DNA from: JBKEDF01 sp047975325
Lineage (GTDB): Bacteria; Pseudomonadota; Alphaproteobacteria; Rhodobacterales; Rhodobacteraceae
Length of the DNA: 30,215 nt
Direction of reading: 5' to 3'
Assembly: GCA_047975325.1 (NCBI GenBank)
Contig: JBKEDF010000082.1
Coordinates: 1-30,215, forward strand
Shown here: positions 1-6,820 of the stretch, one piece after another
Layout: the number at the start of each line of letters is the position of its first letter
How positions within the stretch are numbered: position 1 is the first letter of the stretch
Translations under genes and position numbers: made by a program
The notes under the pieces: model-generated
Databases searched by the model: none
Seen by the model: only the letters and a program-made list of their open reading frames with translations
What the model was told of the DNA's origin: nothing

Positions 1-403
1 CTTCCACCAAGGCAACCAACCGAAACAAACAACGCTGCGTCCCCGTCTCGGTGAAGCGCTGTTTAGGACCACAAACAAAAACACACAAGACCAAAAAACA
101 ACAAAACATAAAGTTTCTGCAGCGATCCGACGGCACCCCAATATTTATTGGCCTTTTCCCTGAAATTATATCCCGGCACGGCAATGCGGGTGTTCGAATC
201 GACCCCGGCTGCAGGCCAATTTCGCAAAATCCCGGGCCGACTCACCCCCTGGGGGGCCGAATCCGGTATCATTTGCGCGGAAATCCGTGCATAGAGACGA
301 GAGGAGGCTTGACCGACCACCCCTGCAACCTTTCTATGTCGGCGCAATGCTGCGGAATGGCTTCATTCCGATCCATATCAAGGCCCATATCAAGGAATGA
401 CCC
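1..403. other. Intergenic or unassigned left edge before bactofilin
   Basis: No gene could be supported here. Positions 60-150 are unusually A-rich compared with the rest of the window. A C5-T-G5 palindrome lies at about 245-255. A weak sigma70-like pair for the downstream gene is TTGACC (309-314) with TTCTAT (332-337) at 17-base spacing, matching only 4-5 and 3 of 6 positions. The open frames in this stretch have no recognisable protein features and overlap on both strands. The first 60 bases could be the edge of a neighbouring gene, but I cannot assign it. Confidence 0.4.
373..395 (+). repeat. Tandem direct repeat carrying duplicated Shine-Dalgarno
   Basis: The 11-base unit CCATATCAAGG occurs twice with one base between (373-383 and 385-395), directly ahead of the bactofilin ATG at 404. 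Each copy ends in AAGG, so the mRNA has two tandem purine-rich ribosome-binding candidates. The second copy, extended to AAGGA, is about 8 bases from the start and is the likely functional one. Confidence 0.6.
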
Positions 404-766
404 ATGACGACGACTCAAACTGATACCGCCAAACCATCCAAGGGCAAAAGCTCGGGCGGGCAATCTGTTCTGGCCTCCGATCTGCGCATCACCGGCGATA
501 TCGTCTGCCAGGGTAGCGTGGAAATCATGGGGGAAGTGGATGGCTCGGTCAGTGCGGGCACCATCATCGTCAGCCATGAAGGCAATGTGAAAGGCACGCT
601 GACCGCCGATAATGTCGAACTGCGTGGTCGGATGTCGGGCACGATCGATACCGGCGGGCTGACGCTGCGTGCGGCTGCACAGGTGCAATCCGAGGTCAGC
701 TATACTTCCGTTGCAATCGAAAGCGGCGCGCAGATCGAGGGCTCCTTCAAGATGAAGAAAGCCTGA
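404..766 (+). CDS. Bactofilin family cytoskeletal protein
   Basis: This 120-residue protein is a bactofilin (DUF583, polymer-forming cytoskeletal family). These proteins self-assemble into filaments through a short right-handed beta-helix, without nucleotide, usually at the inner face of the membrane, where they position cell-wall enzymes. The sequence shows a disordered polar N-terminus (residues 1-24, Thr/Lys/Ser/Gly-rich). A core of hydrophobic-glycine repeats follows (about 27-115: SDLRITGDI, GEVDGSV, GNVKGTL, GRMSGTI, GAQIEGSF), spaced as beta-helix rungs. A short Lys-rich tail ends the protein. The length is normal for the short alphaproteobacterial forms. In relatives the gene often follows an M23 peptidase, but none is visible inside the window. 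The start at 404 is supported by AAGGA upstream. The family call is strong; the specific role is unknown. Confidence 0.93.
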   Translation: MTTTQTDTAKPSKGKSSGGQSVLASDLRITGDIVCQGSVEIMGEVDGSVSAGTIIVSHEGNVKGTLTADNVELRGRMSGTIDTGGLTLRAAAQVQSEVSYTSVAIESGAQIEGSFKMKKA

Positions 767-806
767 GGCCATCGCATCCGCGAATCGGCACAGCCACGAA
801 TAGGTA

Positions 807-1229
807 TCATTGCCCCGGAGGGATCGAATAGGTCAGCCCGGCGCGCGCGACCGGGGCATCGTCGCCTTCCGAATAGACCAGAACATCCCCCACGGCCAGG
901 ACGCGCCCCAGTTTCAACAGGCGCGCACGGGCGGTCAGATCCCGCCCGGCCTTGGGTTTGCGCATGAAATCGATGGCGCAGCTTGTAGTAACCGCAAGCG
1001 CCACCGGACCGATCCGGGACAGGATCGCCAGATAGATCGCCACATCGGCCAATGCGAAGATCGCAGGCCCCGAAACGGTGTTACCGGGCCGCAGATGGGA
1101 TTCCGCCACGTTCAGGCGCAGATCAACGCCTTCCCCGGTTACGGCCATAACCGTGAAATCCCCTGCAACCTGGGAAAACTCCTTGCGCATGAAAGCCGTC
1201 AACGCGGCAAGGTCCATTTCCGGTTTCAT
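807..1229 (-). CDS. PaaI-like hotdog-fold thioesterase
   Basis: This 140-residue hotdog-fold protein resembles PaaI-type acyl-CoA thioesterases, which hydrolyse CoA thioesters (in PaaI, ring-hydroxylated phenylacetyl-CoAs). The visible core is RPGNTVSGPAIFALADVAIY at about residues 53-72, which matches the family pattern of a Gly-rich segment followed by the central helix. It is followed by beta-strands ending in ARAGLTYSIP. The start at 1229 is preferred because GGGGAGAAAG lies just upstream; an upstream in-frame start at 1268 has no ribosome-binding site. It is divergent from the crotonase-family gene at 1304, so the two may share a promoter region and both act on acyl-CoAs. The substrate cannot be read from the sequence. 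Confidence 0.85.
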   Translation of the reverse strand: MKPEMDLAALTAFMRKEFSQVAGDFTVMAVTGEGVDLRLNVAESHLRPGNTVSGPAIFALADVAIYLAILSRIGPVALAVTTSCAIDFMRKPKAGRDLTARARLLKLGRVLAVGDVLVYSEGDDAPVARAGLTYSIPPGQ

Positions 1230-1303
1230 CTTTCTCCCCTTGCAATCCGTACCGGCTTGCGCCCTCATGACCCAAGGTTCCGTGAAACCGGAGGAAGCAC
1301 AAG

Positions 1304-2092
1304 ATGAGCAATCTGCTTTTGCGCGAGGATGAGAACAATGCCGCGCATCTTACATTGAACGCCCCGCAAAGCCTCAATGCCCTGTCTGATGCGATGCTGG
1401 CGGTCCTGTCAGAGGAACTCATCCGGATCGGAAAGGATACCTCCATCCGCGTGGTGGTTCTGAAGGGGGCGGGCAAGGTGTTCTGTGCAGGCCATGACCT
1501 GAAAGAAATGCAGGCAGGCAGGCAGGCCGAAGATGCCGGTGCCGCCTATTTCGCGGATCTTTTCAATCGCTGCGGGCAGTTGATGCAGACAATCACCACC
1601 CTGCCCCAGCCGGTTATCGCACAGGTCCATGGTATTGCCACGGCGGCGGGATGCCAATTGGTGGCCAGCTGCGACATGGCTGTTGCTGCCGAAGGCACGC
1701 GGTTCGGGGTGAACGGGGTCAATATCGGGCTTTTCTGTTCCACCCCCATGGTCGCCCTCAGCCGCAACATCCCTGCCAAGATCGCCTTCGAAATGCTGAC
1801 CACCGGAGAATTCATCGATGCGGATCGCGCAGCCCGGGTCGGACTCGTCAACCGTGTCGTACCGCATGATGCGCTTGAGGCCGAAACCCGCACCCTTGCC
1901 TCAACGGTCGCGGCCAAGCTTACGGCAGCGGTACGAATCGGCAAACGCGCCTTTTACGACCAGATCAACCTCCCCCTTGCCGAAGCCTATAGCCATGCCG
2001 GGACGGTGATGGTGGAAAACATGCTCTGGCGCGATACCGATGAGGGGATCAGCGCCTTTCTGGAAAAACGCGCACCGGATTGGAAAGCCTGA
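1304..2092 (+). CDS. Enoyl-CoA hydratase/isomerase family protein (ECHDC3-like)
   Basis: This 262-residue crotonase-fold protein has the family landmarks LNALSDAM near residue 24, FCAGHDLKEM at 60-69 (first oxyanion-hole strand) and VHGIATAAGCQLVASCD at 108-124 (second). LVNRVVP follows late in the protein. GVNIGLFCSTPMVALSRN at about 138-155 is the signature of the ECHDC3 subgroup. Where classical hydratases carry two catalytic glutamates, this protein has Gln118 and Gly138, so ordinary enoyl-CoA hydration is doubtful. Another CoA-dependent reaction or a non-catalytic role is possible. The start at 1304 follows GGAGG at good spacing. A (CAGG)4 tract lies inside the gene. It is divergent from the PaaI-like thioesterase. 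Confidence 0.9.
   Translation: MSNLLLREDENNAAHLTLNAPQSLNALSDAMLAVLSEELIRIGKDTSIRVVVLKGAGKVFCAGHDLKEMQAGRQAEDAGAAYFADLFNRCGQLMQTITTLPQPVIAQVHGIATAAGCQLVASCDMAVAAEGTRFGVNGVNIGLFCSTPMVALSRNIPAKIAFEMLTTGEFIDADRAARVGLVNRVVPHDALEAETRTLASTVAAKLTAAVRIGKRAFYDQINLPLAEAYSHAGTVMVENMLWRDTDEGISAFLEKRAPDWKA
1511..1526 (+). repeat. (CAGG)4 tetranucleotide tract inside crotonase gene
   Basis: Four perfect CAGG units lie in the coding sequence and encode MQAGRQA. Because the unit is not a multiple of three, gain or loss of one copy would shift the frame at about residue 70. Four copies is short for a true phase-variation tract, so this may be chance. Confidence 0.55.
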
Positions 2093-2155
2093 TCTTTCTT
2101 CCATTACCGCATGGATATCACCGGGGACGCGTCGTCAAGGCCGGAATTGATCTGT

Positions 2156-2686
2156 TCATGCAGCCCGGGATGGGACAAGGCGAAGCTGGGCGATATCCAG
2201 CCCCACCGCATCCGCAACCTGCGCCAGTGGAAAGCCATCAAGCAATACGGTCACACCGTTTTCATCATCCGGAATCAGGCTGATTTGCGGGTCGGGATGG
2301 GCTTGCGCATCATAAACGACAACGAGTTCATCCCGCACAGGATTGAAATCACGGATCGTGGCAAATTCACCATCCCCGGTCCAGTCGCCAATTTCGAATG
2401 TATCGGCGCCCGTTCCGCCAGGGTCAATATCCCCTGCCTCCCCGACATGCAGAACTCCAAGGTCTTCGTCTTCGGGCAGATCACCGGTTTCAGGGTCATC
2501 CCCAGCCCAGTCAAGCAGGTCTCCATTAGTATTATCAGCACCATCATCAGCAAAATAGTCGGCATTGCCGTCTTCTTTCATGCCGCCGGGATCAAATTCA
2601 CCTTCATCCTGTGATCGACCGGACATCAGGCTATCTGTCAGAACCCCTGCACAAACAGCACCGAACAATCCAAGAATAGCCAGCAC
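2156..2686 (-). CDS. Acidic membrane-anchored protein with RTX-like calcium-binding C-terminus
   Basis: This hypothetical protein of 176 residues starts at a GTG (2686). The start is chosen because GGAGG (2695-2699 on the plus strand) sits 8 bases upstream; earlier in-frame starts lack such a site. A single hydrophobic segment at residues 1-18 (LAILGLFGAVCAGV) is a signal anchor. A long stretch very rich in Asp, Glu and Gly follows. The C-terminal third contains GADTFEIGDW, ATIRDFNPVRDELVVVYD and a closing LVPS-type end, the pattern seen in small alphaproteobacterial proteins annotated as calcium-binding or haemolysin-type repeat remnants. It is expected to lie in the periplasm, anchored by its N-terminus. 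Calcium binding is an inference from the acidic GxD-like spacing. It converges on the crotonase-family gene. Confidence 0.7.
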   Translation of the reverse strand: MLAILGLFGAVCAGVLTDSLMSGRSQDEGEFDPGGMKEDGNADYFADDGADNTNGDLLDWAGDDPETGDLPEDEDLGVLHVGEAGDIDPGGTGADTFEIGDWTGDGEFATIRDFNPVRDELVVVYDAQAHPDPQISLIPDDENGVTVLLDGFPLAQVADAVGLDIAQLRLVPSRAA

Positions 2687-3017
2687 GGCAAAAGCCTCCG
2701 AAATCAGATCCCGTTGATGGGCCCGAAACCCGGGTGGATTGCGATACGGACCCGACGCATAACCGGATATGTGGCAGCGCATCATGGCATGATCGGGGCG
2801 AAGCCAATTGGAAAGGTGGCGCCATGGGGCCCTTTCATTTCAAATTTCGTCAAACTCCAGTCGGTTTGTGGTTAGTTGTTCCCCCTGGCGCCAAAGGGCC
2901 TTTTCTTTTGTCCGGTTTTCCCCTAAAGGCACGCATCCACCGCAAAATTGGTGGTTCAAGGGCCTTGCTGGACGACATCCCGGCTCGCGCCGTCATCTGA
3001 AGAACAAGGAGAACCCG
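2687..3017. promoter_or_regulatory. Divergent intergenic region with rpsO leader
   Basis: No convincing gene lies here. It must hold the promoters for the acidic protein (minus) and rpsO (plus), but no clear -35/-10 pair stands out. Possible leader structures are GGCCCTTT (2828-2835) with AAAGGGCC (2893-2900), an 8-pair long-range stem, and CCACC/GGTGG (2937-2941 with 2950-2954) with an 8-base loop. Ribosomal protein S15 represses its own mRNA in several bacteria by binding leader structures. These are candidates only, and the fold was done by eye. Confidence 0.35.
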
Positions 3018-3287
3018 ATGTCGATCACCGCCGATGAAAAGGCCCGCCTGATCAAGGAATATGCAACCAAGGAAGGCGATACCGGTTCGCCCGAGGTTCA
3101 GGTTGCGATCCTCAGCTCGCGCATTGCCACGCTGACCGAACATTTCAAAAGCCACAAGAAGGATAACCATTCCCGTCGTGGCCTGCTGATGATGGTCGCG
3201 CAGCGCCGCAAGCTTCTGGACTATGTGAAGAAAAAGGATGAGGCGCGCTATCAGTCCCTCATCAAGCGCCTGGGTCTGCGCCGCTAA
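3018..3287 (+). CDS. rpsO: 30S ribosomal protein S15
   Basis: Ribosomal protein uS15, 89 residues, the standard length. It binds 16S rRNA early in assembly of the 30S platform and contacts the 23S rRNA in an inter-subunit bridge. Diagnostic segments are GDTGSPEVQVAILSSRI (about 22-38), LTEHFKSHKKDNHSRRGLL (about 41-59) and RRKLLDYVKKKD (about 65-76). The start at 3018 follows AAGGAGAA. pnp lies downstream as in most bacteria, but truB, the usual upstream neighbour, is absent. The intergenic region contains a processing-type hairpin and then a terminator, so pnp expression is partly uncoupled from rpsO. Confidence 0.98.
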   Translation: MSITADEKARLIKEYATKEGDTGSPEVQVAILSSRIATLTEHFKSHKKDNHSRRGLLMMVAQRRKLLDYVKKKDEARYQSLIKRLGLRR

Positions 3288-3288
3288 A

Positions 3289-3333
3289 CAGGATTTTCGA
3301 AAAGCGGATATCGATTTTCGGATAAAAATCCTG
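3289..3333 (+). promoter_or_regulatory. Long rpsO-pnp intergenic hairpin, possible RNase III site
   Basis: CAGGATTTT (3289-3297) pairs with AAAATCCTG (3325-3333). The stem continues inward with CGAAAA (3298-3303) pairing to TTTTCG (3315-3320), leaving a 4-base bulge. Fifteen pairs begin one base after the rpsO stop. In Escherichia coli a double-stranded hairpin between these two genes is cut by RNase III and is the basis of PNPase autoregulation. The position and size here suggest the same job, which is inference. Confidence 0.55.
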
Positions 3334-3417
3334 CAAAAGCAAACAAACCCGGGCAGGCATTCGTGGGTAAGCCGCAAATACCTGCTTAGGATTCGTCCCA
3401 TAATGACCAGATCGAAT

Positions 3418-3445
3418 GCCCGTGCCGAAAGGTGCGGGCGTTTTG
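3418..3445 (+). terminator. Rho-independent terminator after rpsO
   Basis: GCCCGTGCC (3418-3426), GAAA tetraloop (3427-3430) and GGTGCGGGC (3431-3439) form nine pairs including two G-U, followed by GTTTTG. The GNRA loop and short T-run fit an intrinsic terminator or attenuator of rpsO transcripts. Confidence 0.75.
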
Positions 3446-3570
3446 CGTTATTGCCCGGAAATTCCTGCGATGGGCAAAGCCCCCACTTTCCAAACTGGCC
3501 AATTTGCTGTATGCGCGCGCCATCTGTGACGTGAGGCCATGCCCCCGGCCGCATGCGAAGGATGGGGGGC

Positions 3571-3627
3571 GGCGGCAATGGGGCCGCCAATCAAACGGGA
3601 GACCCGGCAGGGGCCGGGTGGGCTCCC
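3571..3627 (+). promoter_or_regulatory. pnp leader hairpins
   Basis: There are two stems just ahead of pnp. The first is GGCGGC (3571-3576) with GCCGCC (3583-3588) and a 6-base loop. The second is GGGAG+ACCCGGC (3597-3608) with GCCGGGT (3613-3619) and CTCCC (3623-3627), giving 12 pairs, an AGGG loop and a 3-base bulge. The second ends 16 bases before the pnp ATG. They could be further PNPase/RNase III autoregulation targets. The rest of the 3446-3643 gap shows no gene and no convincing promoter. Confidence 0.5.
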
Positions 3628-3643
3628 ATATAGGGAACGCTAG

Positions 3644-5785
3644 ATGTTCAACATAACGAAAAAGGAAATCCAGTGGGGCAATGAAACGCTGACGCTGGAA
3701 ACGGGCAAGGTTGCGCGGCAGGCCGATGGATCGGTCATCGCCACGCTTGGCGAAACTTCGGTCATGGCCAATGTGACTTTCGCCAAATCCCCCAAGCCAG
3801 GGCAGGATTTCTTTCCACTGACAGTCCACTATCAGGAAAAATACTATGCCGCGGGCAAAGTGCCCGGTGGTTTCTTCAAACGTGAGGCGCGGCCTTCCGA
3901 AAAGGAAACGCTGACCGCCCGTCTGATCGACCGCCCAATCCGTCCGCTTTTTGTGGAAGGCTTCCGCAATGAGGTTCTGGTGATGACGACGGTTCTGTCG
4001 CATGACCTTGAAAACGAACCCGATATCGTGGCGATGATCGCGGCCTCCGCCGCGCTGACGATTTCCGGTGCACCCTTCATGGGGCCGATCGCAGGCTGCC
4101 GCGTCGGCTTTTCGGGTGGCGAATATGTGCTGAACCCGGTCTGTGACGACATGATGAAGCTGCGCGAAAACCCCGAACAGCGGCTTGATCTTGTTGTGGC
4201 GGGGACACGCGATGCGGTGATGATGGTCGAATCCGAAGCCTATGAACTGTCCGAGGCGGAAATGCTGGGCGCAGTGAAGTTTGCCCATGACAGCATTCAG
4301 CCGGTAATCGACATGATCATCGATTTTGCCGAGGAATGCGCCAGGGAACCCTTCGATTTCTCTCCGCCGGATTACGCCGATCTGTTCGCGCGCGTGAAGG
4401 CGGCGGGCGAAGCGCAGATGCGTGACGCCTTTGCCATCACCGACAAGCAGGAACGCAGCGCGGCGATCTCTGCTGCGGTGGCGGCCATCAAGGACGCACT
4501 TTCAGAGGAAGACCAGGCCGATGAAAACCTCGGCGCGGCGATCAAGAAACTCGAATCGGGTATCCTGCGTGGCGATATCATCAATGGCGCCCCCCGGATC
4601 GATGGGCGCGACAACCGCACCATCCGCCCAATCGTGTCGGAAACCGGCGTCCTGCCACGGACACATGGTTCGGCACTTTTCACCCGCGGGGAAACCCAGG
4701 GACTGGTGGTCACGACGCTTGGCACCGGTGAGGATGAACAATTCATCGATGCGCTGACCGGCAATACCAAATCGAACTTCCTGCTGCATTACAACTTCCC
4801 GCCCTATTCGGTGGGTGAGGTCGGGCGCGTCGGGTCCCCGGGGCGCCGGGAAATCGGCCACGGAAAGCTTGCCTGGCGTGCGCTTCAGGCGGTTCTGCCC
4901 GCCGCAACGGATTTCCCCTATACGATCCGTGTCGTATCGGAAATCACCGAATCCAACGGGTCTTCCTCCATGGCCTCGGTCTGTGGCGGATCACTGTCGA
5001 TGATGGATGCGGGCGTTCCTCTGAAGGCTCCGGTCGCAGGTGTTGCCATGGGCCTGATCCTGGAAGAGGACGGTCGTTTCGCGATCCTGTCCGATATCCT
5101 GGGCGACGAGGATCATCTTGGCGACATGGACTTCAAGGTAGCCGGGACGGAAAACGGCATCACCTCGCTTCAGATGGACATCAAGGTCGCGGGAATCACG
5201 CCCGAGATCATGGAACAGGCGCTGGCCCAGGCCAAGGAAGGCCGCATGCACATTCTGGGTGAAATGGCCAAGGCCCTCGATACGGCCAACGCCTTCTCGG
5301 AATATGCACCCAAGATCGAAACCATGACCGTGCCGACCGACAAGATCCGCGAAGTGATCGGCTCTGGCGGCAAGGTGATCCGTGAGATCGTGGAAGTGTC
5401 CGGCGCCAAGGTCGATATCAATGATGACGGCGTGATCAAGATCGCCTCCAACGATGCCGAGGCCATCAAGAAGGCATATGACATGATCCATTCGATCGTG
5501 GCAGAACCGGAAGAAGGCAAGATCTATACCGGCAAGGTCGTGAAGCTTGTTGATTTCGGCGCTTTCGTGAATTTCTTCGGCAAGCGTGACGGGCTGGTCC
5601 ATGTCAGCCAGATCGCCAATCGTCGCCTCAATCATCCCAGCGACCTTCTGAAGGAAGGACAGGAAGTCAAGGTCAAGCTTCTGGGCTTCGATGATCGCGG
5701 CAAGGTCCGGCTTGGCATGAAGATGGTCGATCAGGAAACCGGCGCCGAAATCACGCCTGAAAAACGGGAAGCCGCAGAAGGCTGA
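3644..5785 (+). CDS. pnp: Polyribonucleotide nucleotidyltransferase (PNPase)
   Basis: PNPase, 713 residues, full length. It degrades RNA 3' to 5' by phosphorolysis, releasing nucleoside diphosphates, and works as a trimer, often inside a degradosome. Domain order is: first RNase PH core (about 1-230, with FFPLTVHYQEKYYAAGKVPGG), an all-alpha linker (about 240-305), second RNase PH core (about 310-545, with GDEDHLGDMD at 487-496 carrying catalytic aspartates), a KH domain (about 555-615, with IGSGGK) and an S1 domain (about 625-695, GKVVKLVDFGAFV). It is followed by a strong terminator. The leader hairpins suggest autoregulation. The start at 3644 has a weak AGGGAA ribosome site, which would suit translational control. 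Confidence 0.98.
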   Translation: MFNITKKEIQWGNETLTLETGKVARQADGSVIATLGETSVMANVTFAKSPKPGQDFFPLTVHYQEKYYAAGKVPGGFFKREARPSEKETLTARLIDRPIRPLFVEGFRNEVLVMTTVLSHDLENEPDIVAMIAASAALTISGAPFMGPIAGCRVGFSGGEYVLNPVCDDMMKLRENPEQRLDLVVAGTRDAVMMVESEAYELSEAEMLGAVKFAHDSIQPVIDMIIDFAEECAREPFDFSPPDYADLFARVKAAGEAQMRDAFAITDKQERSAAISAAVAAIKDALSEEDQADENLGAAIKKLESGILRGDIINGAPRIDGRDNRTIRPIVSETGVLPRTHGSALFTRGETQGLVVTTLGTGEDEQFIDALTGNTKSNFLLHYNFPPYSVGEVGRVGSPGRREIGHGKLAWRALQAVLPAATDFPYTIRVVSEITESNGSSSMASVCGGSLSMMDAGVPLKAPVAGVAMGLILEEDGRFAILSDILGDEDHLGDMDFKVAGTENGITSLQMDIKVAGITPEIMEQALAQAKEGRMHILGEMAKALDTANAFSEYAPKIETMTVPTDKIREVIGSGGKVIREIVEVSGAKVDINDDGVIKIASNDAEAIKKAYDMIHSIVAEPEEGKIYTGKVVKLVDFGAFVNFFGKRDGLVHVSQIANRRLNHPSDLLKEGQEVKVKLLGFDDRGKVRLGMKMVDQETGAEITPEKREAAEG

Positions 5786-5805
5786 TCCTGACTGACAGAA
5801 CAAAC

Positions 5806-5842
5806 GAACCCCCCGGAACCCAGGTTCCGGGGGTTTTTCTTT
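5806..5842 (+). terminator. Rho-independent terminator after pnp
   Basis: CCCCCGGAACC (5810-5820) and GGTTCCGGGGG (5823-5833) form a perfect GC-rich inverted repeat, extended by A-T pairs into the T-run TTTTTCTTT. This is a textbook intrinsic terminator. Confidence 0.93.
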
Positions 5843-5871
5843 GGCCATGCAGTATCGACCATATTAATGAG

Positions 5872-5900
5872 AAAGGGCCGTGCCCGTCGCACGACCCTTT
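5872..5900 (-). terminator. Hairpin closing a putative minus-strand small transcript
   Basis: AAAGGGCCGTGC (5872-5883) pairs with GCACGACCCTTT (5889-5900) with one C-A mismatch and a 5-base loop. pnp already has its own terminator at 5810-5833. The extra hairpin therefore fits best as the 3' end of a transcript coming leftward from about 6080, possibly working in both directions. The T-run is short on both strands. Confidence 0.5.
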
Positions 5901-5974
5901 TCCGAGTTTCTAGGAGATGGGCCAGTTAGAGTTGGAACAGCCCAATCAGTTGTCGCTTTCCAAAGGGATTGCCC

Positions 5975-6031
5975 TTAGATCCTGCGTCTCCTGACTGTCC
6001 CGACACCTCTCTCCAATATCACTCTAGACAC
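5975..6031 (-). CDS. Putative 18-residue Arg-rich micropeptide with extended Shine-Dalgarno
   Basis: On the minus strand AAAGGAGGTGATCC (plus 6033-6046) is a perfect 14-base complement of the 16S rRNA 3' end. A GTG codon sits 7 bases after GGAGG. From it runs an 18-codon frame, reading M S R V I L E R G V G T V R R R R I, ending in TAA. Five of its six arginines use AGA or AGG, codons that are scarce in this GC-rich genome. GGCTCACC upstream (plus 6064-6071) can pair with GGTGATCC of the ribosome site (7 of 8 pairs), so initiation could be masked. A TTGACA box lies at 6090-6095 without an obvious -10. I do not recognise the peptide; it could be a leader peptide or a small RNA with a decoy site. 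Confidence 0.35.
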   Translation of the reverse strand: MSRVILERGVGTVRRRRI

Positions 6032-6101
6032 TGGATCACCTCCTTTCAAAACATTGCCGATAAGGTGAGCCTGACACAGATTTTGTGTTTGTCAAAAGTT
6101 T

Positions 6102-6725
6102 TTACACATGACGTGGCATTAATCGCATCAAAATGAGACGAAATGGCACCAGCGCAACAGCAGCCAGCGCCAGCTTCACACCCCAGTCGGCCAGCGCCAG
6201 CGACACCCAAAGTGGCAGCACCGGCCCGGCACCCAGAAGGGGCAGCGCCTCATTGGCCCAGGACACGTCATTGGCAGGCTCGATCCAGATCAGCATCGTC
6301 GAAAAGGCAATAGTGAAAAAGACCATCGTATCGAGCGAGGCCCCGATCAGCGTGGAGACAAGCGGCGCCCGCCACCAGTTCCCTGTACGCAGCCGGTCGA
6401 AGATGGCAACATCCAGCAATTGCGCGGCAAGGAAGGCAAGCCCGGAACCAAGGGCCACGCGCAGCGTCACTAGGGGGCCAAATTCACCGACAATCTGAGA
6501 TCCGATCAACGAACAGATCACGCCAACGATGAACCCCGCGAACACGACCCGGCGCGCGGCAACCGCGCCATGGAAACGATTGGTCAGGTCCGTCACCAGA
6601 AAGGCGAAGGGATAGGTGAAGGCCCCCCAGGTCAGCCATTGACCAAAAAGGAACTGCACGAGAATATTGGAGGCCAGCACAATGGTGGCCATGGCAAGGA
6701 TGCCGGGGATCAGCGTTCGGGACAT
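6102..6725 (-). CDS. Queuosine precursor transporter (YhhQ/VUT family)
   Basis: This 207-residue integral membrane protein of the DUF165/YhhQ (VUT) family imports queuosine precursors such as preQ0 or preQ1 across the inner membrane for tRNA queuosine synthesis. The hydrophobic profile gives about six membrane segments. Family landmarks are TYPFAFLVTDLTNRFHG at about 37-53, ARRVVFAGF just after, and a late SLALADWGVKLALA. The length is normal. It lies at the 3' end of a minus-strand gene chain, 95 bases after the phytase-esterase-like gene. That gap may hold its own promoter. No convincing preQ1 riboswitch was found ahead of it. The family call is strong; the exact substrate is inferred. Confidence 0.93.
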   Translation of the reverse strand: MSRTLIPGILAMATIVLASNILVQFLFGQWLTWGAFTYPFAFLVTDLTNRFHGAVAARRVVFAGFIVGVICSLIGSQIVGEFGPLVTLRVALGSGLAFLAAQLLDVAIFDRLRTGNWWRAPLVSTLIGASLDTMVFFTIAFSTMLIWIEPANDVSWANEALPLLGAGPVLPLWVSLALADWGVKLALAAVALVPFRLILMRLMPRHV

Positions 6726-6820
6726 ATCTGTTTTTCCGTTTTGGCAAGGTCGCGGAGACTTGGCCCCTGATCATCGGGGACAGCGCGCCATACGCCTGTA
6801 GCACGAAACCGTCAAGGCTT

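Noticed and set aside
51..407. Possible 118-codon gene upstream of bactofilin
   Set aside because: No ribosome site, low-complexity basic N-terminus, no recognisable domain, and it overlaps the bactofilin start.
6015..6050. Remnant of a 16S rRNA gene
   Set aside because: Only the last 14-17 bases match; the preceding helix 45 and the rest of 16S are absent.
6797..6818. preQ1-I riboswitch-like sequence (GGTTTCGTGCTACA on the minus strand) ahead of the queuosine-precursor transporter
   Set aside because: The loop resembles the preQ1-I aptamer and the context is tempting. However, the flanking bases give only a 4-pair stem, and the A-rich tail is about 65 bases too far away.
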